A stretch of 64,000 bases of DNA from Candidatus Angelobacter sp. Gp1-AA117 (GTDB taxonomy: Bacteria > Acidobacteriota > Terriglobia > Terriglobales > Acidobacteriaceae): NCBI GenBank assembly GCA_003223515.1, contig QHVI01000050.1:1-64000 (forward strand), in the 5' to 3' direction. Below, piece by piece: positions 57,468 through 64,000 of the stretch. The notes beneath the pieces were generated by a model. That model was not told where the DNA came from and searched no databases. It saw only the letters and a list, made by a program, of their open reading frames with translations. The first letter of the stretch is position 1, and every line of letters starts with the position of its first letter. The translations under genes were made by a program, and so were the position numbers.

Positions 57468-58985
57468 CTATCCGAAGCGCCGGGAGCGTGCCCAATAAGC
57501 AGGCCATGATTCGCGCAGATTGCGGCAAAGCAGGATGTCAGGATGATCGCGTGACTCTTCATTCTCGACATTGAATGGATTTCCGTTGATTGCCGCCACC
57601 GTACAATTTTCAAATAGCCTTCTTGCTTCGTTCAGGCCGAAGCCTGTGAGGATCACGACTTCGGGTTGCCGGGAATCGTATCCGCGATACCAGAAAGAGT
57701 TTGTCAGGCTCATCGCGCGCGGCAGGCCAAGCGCCGGACCGTAAAGATTCAGCGCACCCGCTTCGCCGTAATTGCCGGTGAGAATTCCTGCGCGCTGCTG
57801 GTCCTGGACAGGCAATGAGTGATAAACAGCGGCAACAGAATGCGCCAGTTCCGGCCAGCCTATCTCTTCGCGAAATTGATCGTGCAGCCTGCTTGTGATC
57901 TTCCAGATGCGGGAGTCAATAGGAGCAACCGGAGCGATCAGAAGCACAAAGGCAATTCCTCCCGCAAGAATCGCCATCCATTGGATTCCGTAGGCCAGCC
58001 GGGGCCAGACTGCTGGTAGGCCATAAAGCAGATGTGCCAACAAGACGCTGCCTGAGGCCAGTAGCACCGGATACAACGGCGCCGTGTAGTAAGAGCGCGC
58101 ACCGGTAATTCCATACATTGTTATGGTGATCAGAACCGTCCAGCCCAGCAGCCGGTAGCGCCGCCCTTCTCTGCGAGCCAGATAGAACCACAGGCCGAGC
58201 AGCGTGAGGGGAACCGTAACGAGGTTCACGGAAATCCATGGTTGCCCAGTCAGAAAGCCGTTGTAACGGCCTTGCCGCAGGTCGCGCTCGTGCAGGTATG
58301 ACAGGAATTTCAGCGAGATAAAGTCGTGCTGTATCTGCCAGATCAGATTGGGCAGCAAGATAAGAATGGAAAGCGCAACTCCTGCCCACAGCCAGCCGCT
58401 GCGCAGGAAACGGCGCGCCGGCGTGAGCAATACCGCGATGGCCACGCTGAGAGCGAGAACGCCCATGGTGTATCGGGTCTCCATCCCCAGGCCTATGGTC
58501 GCGCCAATGGGCAGCCACCATCGTGGATCGTCCGTTTTCAGCAGCCGCACAAGGAAATAGGTGAGGCTGACACCCCAGAGATAATCGAATGAGACGTATT
58601 GAAACACCGCTCCCTGCACGAGAGAGATAGGAGCGATGCCCGCAGCTACGGCAGCGAGCAATTGAGTGGACCGGTTTCCGCCAAGTTCTTTGGCTATCAG
58701 TCCCGCCAGCACCATGACGATGCTTACGGCCATTGCGGAGAAGACCCGAAAACCGATCAAAGATGTTCCAAAGAGGATCAGTTCAAACCGCGCAAGGAGC
58801 GGCGTGATGGGCGGATAGACGACAAAACCCCAGTCAAGATGGCGAGCATCATCAAGGGTCTGCAATTCGTCGCGATGGAATCCATATTGGCCATTGGTGG
58901 CCAGATGAAAGACCAGCCGCAGGGCCGCCAGCACAAGAAGCAAACCCAGATCTGAGCGAAAAAAATTTGAGACTCGATTGGCCAT
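57468..58985 (-). CDS. ArnT/PMT-like (GT39) membrane glycosyltransferase
   Basis: YGFHRDELQTLDDARHLDWGFVVYPPITPLLARF; multi-TM. Confidence 0.85.
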   Translation of the reverse strand: MANRVSNFFRSDLGLLLVLAALRLVFHLATNGQYGFHRDELQTLDDARHLDWGFVVYPPITPLLARFELILFGTSLIGFRVFSAMAVSIVMVLAGLIAKELGGNRSTQLLAAVAAGIAPISLVQGAVFQYVSFDYLWGVSLTYFLVRLLKTDDPRWWLPIGATIGLGMETRYTMGVLALSVAIAVLLTPARRFLRSGWLWAGVALSILILLPNLIWQIQHDFISLKFLSYLHERDLRQGRYNGFLTGQPWISVNLVTVPLTLLGLWFYLARREGRRYRLLGWTVLITITMYGITGARSYYTAPLYPVLLASGSVLLAHLLYGLPAVWPRLAYGIQWMAILAGGIAFVLLIAPVAPIDSRIWKITSRLHDQFREEIGWPELAHSVAAVYHSLPVQDQQRAGILTGNYGEAGALNLYGPALGLPRAMSLTNSFWYRGYDSRQPEVVILTGFGLNEARRLFENCTVAAINGNPFNVENEESRDHPDILLCRNLRESWPAYWARSRRFG

Positions 58986-59080
58986 CGTCTCTTGCTATCC
59001 GGAAAGAGAGTACAAGGTGTTATGTGTGCGATCAACTGGAATGAATAATCAATAATAAGCGATGAACCGTGGCAATCAGA

Positions 59081-59174
59081 ATTTATGGAGCCCAGCCGCC
59101 AAGGCCCCGATCGAGAGCCGATTTTGCGCACGATTGGGTAGATCCGCCCTCGGCTGCGCGCGAGAAGCTTTGCC
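59081..59174. repeat. Hairpin repeat copy interrupted by about 45 bp
   Basis: tttatggagcccagccgcc-[insert]-cgccctcggctgcgcgcgagaag. Confidence 0.65.
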
Positions 59175-59195
59175 ACTGAACCTTTATGAAGAGCG

Positions 59196-60875
59196 CTATA
59201 GTTCCGCCAGCGTGCGGTGCACGAGATGAACGGAGATTGCTCCCTCACCCACTGCAGAAGCCACGCGCTTCACGTTTCCTGCGCGGACGTCACCTACGGC
59301 GAACACACCGGGAAGGCTGGTCTCCAGCAGCTGGGGCGAGCGGGAGAGCTTCCAGTCTGGAGAAGAAAGCGGTGCAGATAATTCCAGGTCGCGGCCGGTC
59401 AGGATGAAGCCTTTATCATCCATAGCCAGGCAGCCGCGCAGCCATTCGGTGCGTGGCGATGCCCCGGCCATTATAAAGACATGATGAATGTCATGCGTGG
59501 AGTTGTGGCCGGTGATTTTGTTTTCCCAGGTGACGCGCTCGAGATGGGTATCGCCGTGCAACGCGGTGATCTCAGTGTCGTAATGCATTTCGATCCCGGG
59601 GTGTTGCTCAATCCGCTGAATGAGGTAACGTGACATGCTTTCCGCAAGGCTGGCGGAACGCACCAGCATGTGGACCTTGCGCGCCGTCTGCGCCAGAAAG
59701 ACTGCGGCCTGCCCGGCGGAGTTCCCGCCGCCCACTACAATCACTTCGTCACTCTCGCAATATTGAGCTTCAATGTAAGTGGCGCCATAGTAGACACCTT
59801 GTCCTTCGAACTTTTTCAGGTTGGCGATGGGCGGCTTGTTGTATTGGGCGCCGGTGGCGATGATGATGCTCTTGGTAAGCAGTACGCTGCCGTTATCCAG
59901 GACGATCTGATAGGGGCGCTGGTCGCAGTTCAGCCTGACAACGCTGTGGGCAATCATCATCTTGGCACCGAACTTCTGCGCCTGGTTCAGCGCGCGCGCC
60001 GCCAGTTCCTGTCCGGAGACGCCGGTAGGAAAGCCCAGGTAGTTTTCAATCTTGGAGCTTGATCCCGCCTGTCCGCCGGGAGCTTCGTTTTCAATGACAA
60101 GAGCATTGAGGCCCTCTGAGGCGGCATAGACAGCCGCCGCCAGTCCCGAAGGTCCTGCTCCCACGATGACCACGTCACGGATTTCAGTGCTGTCGATACT
60201 GGAGTTCAGTCCCAGATAATCTGCGAGTTCCGGAATGGAAGGATTACGCAAGGTGTTTTGATTGCGGCAGCAGATGACGACCGGCACATCCTGTAAAGTG
60301 ATCTGAAAGCGGTCCAGGAGTTCCTGAGACATTTTGTCCGTGTCGAGGTCCACATAGGTATACGGATATGCATTGCGGCTGAGAAATTCGCGCAAATGCA
60401 GCGTGGCTGCCAGGTGACGCGATCCCAGAAGGATCAGGCCGCCCAGGTTGTTGGTGATCAGCGCGACCCTCCGCAAAATGAACGCCCGCATGATGATTTC
60501 ACTCAGGTCTGCATCCCGCGCAATCAGCGAATGCAGGCTGTCTGCACTGACCTCAAGAAACTCGCCTGCTTCAGTTACCCGGCCCAGCACCAGGCATCTT
60601 TGCCCGGAGATCATGCTGAGTTCACCGGTAAACGATCCCGGATCGTGAGTGGTGATGGGGCGCTCGCCGCTGAATCCCGGCTGTACGATCTCCATGCTTC
60701 CGGAAAGCAGCACGAAGAAGGGCACGTTGGTATCGCCGGGCTGGAACAGAATCTCCCCGCGCTGCACCTTTCGCACATTCCCGCTATGGCGGGCACGCTC
60801 GATCTGCGCCGCCGTCAACGTGGGGAAGGTTTGTGTGTTGGCGTCAAGAAAGCTGAACTGTGGGTAGGAAGACAT
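59196..60875 (-). CDS. cNMP-binding-domain/thioredoxin-reductase-like FAD oxidoreductase
   Basis: N-terminal cNMP-like fold (FQPGDTNVPFFVLLSGSMEIV); VVIVGAGPSGLAAAVYAASEGL, VIVVGGGNSAGQAAVFLA, GVFAVGDVRAG. Confidence 0.9.
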   Translation of the reverse strand: MSSYPQFSFLDANTQTFPTLTAAQIERARHSGNVRKVQRGEILFQPGDTNVPFFVLLSGSMEIVQPGFSGERPITTHDPGSFTGELSMISGQRCLVLGRVTEAGEFLEVSADSLHSLIARDADLSEIIMRAFILRRVALITNNLGGLILLGSRHLAATLHLREFLSRNAYPYTYVDLDTDKMSQELLDRFQITLQDVPVVICCRNQNTLRNPSIPELADYLGLNSSIDSTEIRDVVIVGAGPSGLAAAVYAASEGLNALVIENEAPGGQAGSSSKIENYLGFPTGVSGQELAARALNQAQKFGAKMMIAHSVVRLNCDQRPYQIVLDNGSVLLTKSIIIATGAQYNKPPIANLKKFEGQGVYYGATYIEAQYCESDEVIVVGGGNSAGQAAVFLAQTARKVHMLVRSASLAESMSRYLIQRIEQHPGIEMHYDTEITALHGDTHLERVTWENKITGHNSTHDIHHVFIMAGASPRTEWLRGCLAMDDKGFILTGRDLELSAPLSSPDWKLSRSPQLLETSLPGVFAVGDVRAGNVKRVASAVGEGAISVHLVHRTLAEL

Positions 60876-61052
60876 GGCTTGAATTATCTAGCTCCGTTGG
60901 AATAGTGATACGTATCAGGCTGCACCTTTCCTACGCGTTCAACAGACATAGATTACTTCTGCATGGCCAATGATTCAGAATTCTATGCTGGAGTGCAACT
61001 CGAATCCGAGCAGGTTACCGGAATCACCCGAATCCGCGAGGATGAAGTACGT

Positions 61053-61472
61053 TCAGTTGCAGGTGAGCGTTGCAGTTCCGCTCAAGTTTGTTCCATTCGT
61101 AGCTGGCATCATAGCGGTCACCGTAATCGGATTGGTACTTGCTCCATTGCAGGTGGCGGTGCCGAAAGTTGAATCATTCAGATTGCTGATGCTCGCAGTT
61201 GCCGGGTCGGAGACTGACCATGTCACGTTGGTGAGATTGGATTGGTTAGTTGAGCAGCCTGTGGGCACCATGCCAAAGGCATTGAAGTGGACAGAATTAC
61301 CCGGTGGAAGAGCGCTGTGGTTTGCGGTTCCATTCTGAGGCGACACGCTGATCCCCGTCGGGTTGCAATTCACTGTGTCAATTCTGCGTGATCCACAGCC
61401 AAAAGTGCAGAAGCCAAGCAGAATCAATGCAGTAAGAAAAGTCAGATTATTAAAAGTGCGTTTGCACCACAT
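61053..61472 (-). CDS. Putative Ig-like small lipoprotein (paralog A)
   Basis: LILLGFCTFGCGS lipobox; NLTNVTWSVSDPATASISN. Confidence 0.7.
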   Translation of the reverse strand: MWCKRTFNNLTFLTALILLGFCTFGCGSRRIDTVNCNPTGISVSPQNGTANHSALPPGNSVHFNAFGMVPTGCSTNQSNLTNVTWSVSDPATASISNLNDSTFGTATCNGASTNPITVTAMMPATNGTNLSGTATLTCN

Positions 61473-61528
61473 AAGATTGCTCTCTCTTCTTAGTACCAGT
61501 TTCTCTGGTTTGAGTTGTGCGCAGAGCT

Positions 61529-61954
61529 TCATTGGCAAGTCAGGGATGCGGTCGCGCTGGTCATGGTTCCATTCGGGAGAGGGCCGGTGGCCGTTACCGT
61601 GGTGGCTCCAGCGGTGGCGCCTTTGCATGTGGCCAGTCCGAAAGTCTGGTCTGGCGCATTGCTGATACTTACATTCACGGTATCGGTCACTGACCAGGTC
61701 ACATTGGTAAGAATGGCAGGTGGAGGCACGCATCCTGTGAATTTTCCATCGGCAATGAAATGAACAGAATTACCAGGAGAGGCAACATTGTGATCGGCAG
61801 TTGCTGTCTGTGGGGTGATGGCTATGCCTGTCTGTATGCAGCCCATGGGTGTGTGCGATCCGCCGCAGCCGGTAATAAGCAGGCAGAATAAAAGGAGAGC
61901 ACAGGTTGCGAATAGAAGGGTTCCAGGGTGAAGGTGAGGAGTATTGGCGTTCAT
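61529..61954 (-). CDS. Putative Ig-like small lipoprotein (paralog B)
   Basis: LLFCLLITGCGGS lipobox; ILTNVTWSVTDTVNVSISN. Confidence 0.75.
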   Translation of the reverse strand: MNANTPHLHPGTLLFATCALLLFCLLITGCGGSHTPMGCIQTGIAITPQTATADHNVASPGNSVHFIADGKFTGCVPPPAILTNVTWSVTDTVNVSISNAPDQTFGLATCKGATAGATTVTATGPLPNGTMTSATASLTCQ

Positions 61955-62249
61955 TGGATATCCTCCCAGCTTGCAGCCAATGAAAGAATGCAGGAAGTTG
62001 ATTTTCTTGCAGGTCAGAACACTAGATCACGGGATGTCCTTCCAGCCTGACCGGGGTAACCACGTCTGCACAGGTTAAGTTGCGCGTCAACGCAACAAAG
62101 TTGCGCGGGGTGGGTTCTCATCCTGCAAGGGGAGGCCTGTTTCTAAAACATCTGCGGCAGATAATTTTGCATCCATTCCTGTGTCCGGGAACTCTGAATA
62201 GGTACACTCTAAATACATAAGAGACAGCCGATCTTAAGGAGATGAAGTA

Positions 62250-63107
62250 ATGATGAAGTTGCGGTACGCGATTCTGCTGCTGAGCGCCTGCCTGGCTGCT
62301 TCCGCTGCGATGGCGGACACCCTGGAACTGAAGAATGGCAGCCTGATCAAAGGACAATACGTTGGTGGCACGGAGACCCAGATCAGCTTGCGGGTTGGAT
62401 CGAGCGTGCAGAACTATGCCGTATCTGACGTGCTTTCATTGAAGTTCGATTCACCCGCTGTTTCCACCCCGGCTCCGGGCAACGAGCCTCAATTGCTGCC
62501 GCGCGCCAGCCAGAACGATCCGGCTCCGCCCCCAACAACCGCAACTACATCGACTTATGATTCAGCTTCAGCAAACAAAATTACCGCCCCCACTGGCACG
62601 CGCATTGTGGTAAGGACGATCGATGAGATTGATTCCAGCAAGAACCGCGTGGGTGACAAGTTCCAGGCGTCACTGGAGCAGCCGCTGTATGTGAATGAAA
62701 TGTTGGTTGCGCCCAAGGGGGCCGATGTTTATGGACGGCTGGAAGAAGCCAAGGAAGCCGGTCACATCCAGGGCAAGTCGCAACTTAAACTCACGCTCAC
62801 CGGCATTGTGATCAACGGGCAAACCGTTGCACTCTCGACGGGAGATTACGAAGTCGCAGGAAAGTCCCGAGGGACGAACACCGCCAAGAAGGTCGGCGGC
62901 GGCGCGGCCGTGGGTGCCGTGATCGGCGCCATTGCCGGCGGAGGAAAGGGCGCTGCCATTGGCGCAGGAGTAGGCGCGGGTGCGGGAACTGCCGTCCAGG
63001 TGATGACGAAAGGCGATCAGGTACACGTTCCCAGCGAGACGCTGCTGGAGTTCGCGCTCGACCAGCCCATCACGCTGCCCATTTCGCAAGCGCCGCAAAC
63101 ACGGTAA
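62250..63107 (+). CDS. Secreted protein with Gly-zipper segment
   Basis: Signal peptide; [38 protein letters not shown]. Confidence 0.8.
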   Translation: MMKLRYAILLLSACLAASAAMADTLELKNGSLIKGQYVGGTETQISLRVGSSVQNYAVSDVLSLKFDSPAVSTPAPGNEPQLLPRASQNDPAPPPTTATTSTYDSASANKITAPTGTRIVVRTIDEIDSSKNRVGDKFQASLEQPLYVNEMLVAPKGADVYGRLEEAKEAGHIQGKSQLKLTLTGIVINGQTVALSTGDYEVAGKSRGTNTAKKVGGGAAVGAVIGAIAGGGKGAAIGAGVGAGAGTAVQVMTKGDQVHVPSETLLEFALDQPITLPISQAPQTR

Positions 63108-63135
63108 TCACAAAGGATACGAAAGGAACACAAAG

Positions 63136-63160
63136 GCCTGAGGCAACTCGGGCTTTTTTA
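63136..63160 (+). terminator. Intrinsic terminator
   Basis: GCCTGAG GCAA CTCGGGC TTTTTTA downstream of 63107. Confidence 0.75.
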
Positions 63161-63213
63161 TTTTTATCTTGGTATCTTGGCGCCCTTTGCGTGCTTTGCG
63201 GTCAGTCCGGAGT

Positions 63214-63594
63214 TCAGTCCCGCAGTTTCGCCAACAAGTCCTGCGGGTGCACGGGCTTAGCCAGGATTTCGAATTCGTGTCCCTGGGCCCGCGCTTTTTC
63301 CAGCAAGTCGGCAGTCGCGGCCTGTCCGGAGAACAGCAGAATCTTGCAGGCAGGCAGAATCTGGCGGATACGGATGGCTGCTTCGATGCCGTTCATGTCC
63401 GGCATGATTACGTCACTGATGATCAGATCAGGCTGGGCCTCCCGCGCACGATCCACTGCCGCACTGCCTGTGTAAACGGCAGAAGCATCGAAGCCATTCT
63501 GGTTGAGAATAATCGCGAGAGTATCTGCAATTACCCGTTCGTCGTCCACCACTAACACCTTAGGCTTGGTTGGTGACTGCCCGTTATTGGACAT
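63214..63594 (-). CDS. Single-domain response regulator (receiver)
   Basis: KVLVVDDERVIADTLAIIL, LIISDVIMPDMNGIEA, KILLFSGQA, LAKPVHPQDLL. Confidence 0.92.
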   Translation of the reverse strand: MSNNGQSPTKPKVLVVDDERVIADTLAIILNQNGFDASAVYTGSAAVDRAREAQPDLIISDVIMPDMNGIEAAIRIRQILPACKILLFSGQAATADLLEKARAQGHEFEILAKPVHPQDLLAKLRD

Positions 63595-63755
63595 CAAATT
63601 CGAGGCTCCTGTGGAAGTGCGTTCTTGCATTATACGCCACGAGAGAGGATACGTGAGTATGCCGAATAGCGCCAGAAAGGGAGTTCCAGCGGGCCAACCC
63701 GCGATCCGAACGCAGCTTCTCAACCCATTGGGAATATTAGTAGGAGGAGCTCTCT

Positions 63756-64000
63756 ATGCGCAAAGCAGCCATGCTGGTTCTGTTTGCGCTACTGGCCGTG
63801 GCGATGGTCTTTGCCCAGAATGCCGGTAACGCCAACAGCAGTTCAAGTTACCCGCAAACCCAGAACAGCAACACCAACAACCCTTCAACCACGAACCCGG
63901 ATCAGAACGCGACTACCTCCAGATCGAGCACGGGCCAGAACTCATCGGTCTCCGGAAGCCAGAATACCCAGAGCACCACGACCACTGACCCCAATGCTCA
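63756..64000 (+). CDS. Secreted Asn/Ser/Thr/Gln-rich protein, truncated by window end
   Basis: RBS-like aggaggagc; MRKAAMLVLFALLAVAMVFAQNAGNANSSSSYPQTQNSNTNN... Confidence 0.65.
   Translation, partial: MRKAAMLVLFALLAVAMVFAQNAGNANSSSSYPQTQNSNTNNPSTTNPDQNATTSRSSTGQNSSVSGSQNTQSTTTTDPNA

Overview
Acidobacteria-like chromosomal window (taxonomic impression only), read from the supplied ORF track plus manual inspection of the bases. No rRNA, tRNA or CRISPR array was recognised. Main blocks: (1) about 1.4-17 kb, minus strand: ten co-directional, partly ATGA-overlapping genes encoding a carotenoid cleavage oxygenase, a Gly/Gln-rich low-complexity protein, two paralogous DUF1702-like proteins, a patatin, a degenerate SGNH protein, an ABM/haloalkane-dehalogenase-like fusion and several unknowns. 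Several of these unrelated proteins share a short module, roughly 'SFSWALSLLGxxQxxNLxxP ... F+xGDxLQxxAxDxxFxxLNPxxW'. This looks like a targeting or assembly tag and is my top candidate for an undescribed system. (2) about 17-24 kb, minus: an ABC1/UbiB pseudokinase next to an intact UbiB-family kinase, an SDR-PlsC fusion and a CrtI-like oxidoreductase. (3) about 29-36 kb, minus: ACP, intact ketosynthase, a ketosynthase missing all three catalytic residues (chain-length-factor-like), HMG-CoA reductase, ECF sigma factor, zinc-finger anti-sigma-like protein and a frameshifted amine-oxidase/desaturase. This resembles a minimal type II PKS coupled to isoprenoid metabolism. (4) about 36-49 kb: five FG-GAP/VCBS (CRTAC1, mostly ASPIC/UnbV) proteins with TPR proteins. 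(5) 48.8-64 kb: ordinary genes (amidase, pentaheme TPR cytochrome, TlpA-like, phosphodiesterase, glycosyltransferase, cNMP-TrxR-like, lipoproteins, response regulator). Several dispersed repeats and probable terminators were seen. All homology calls are from memory of family motifs; no searches were run.
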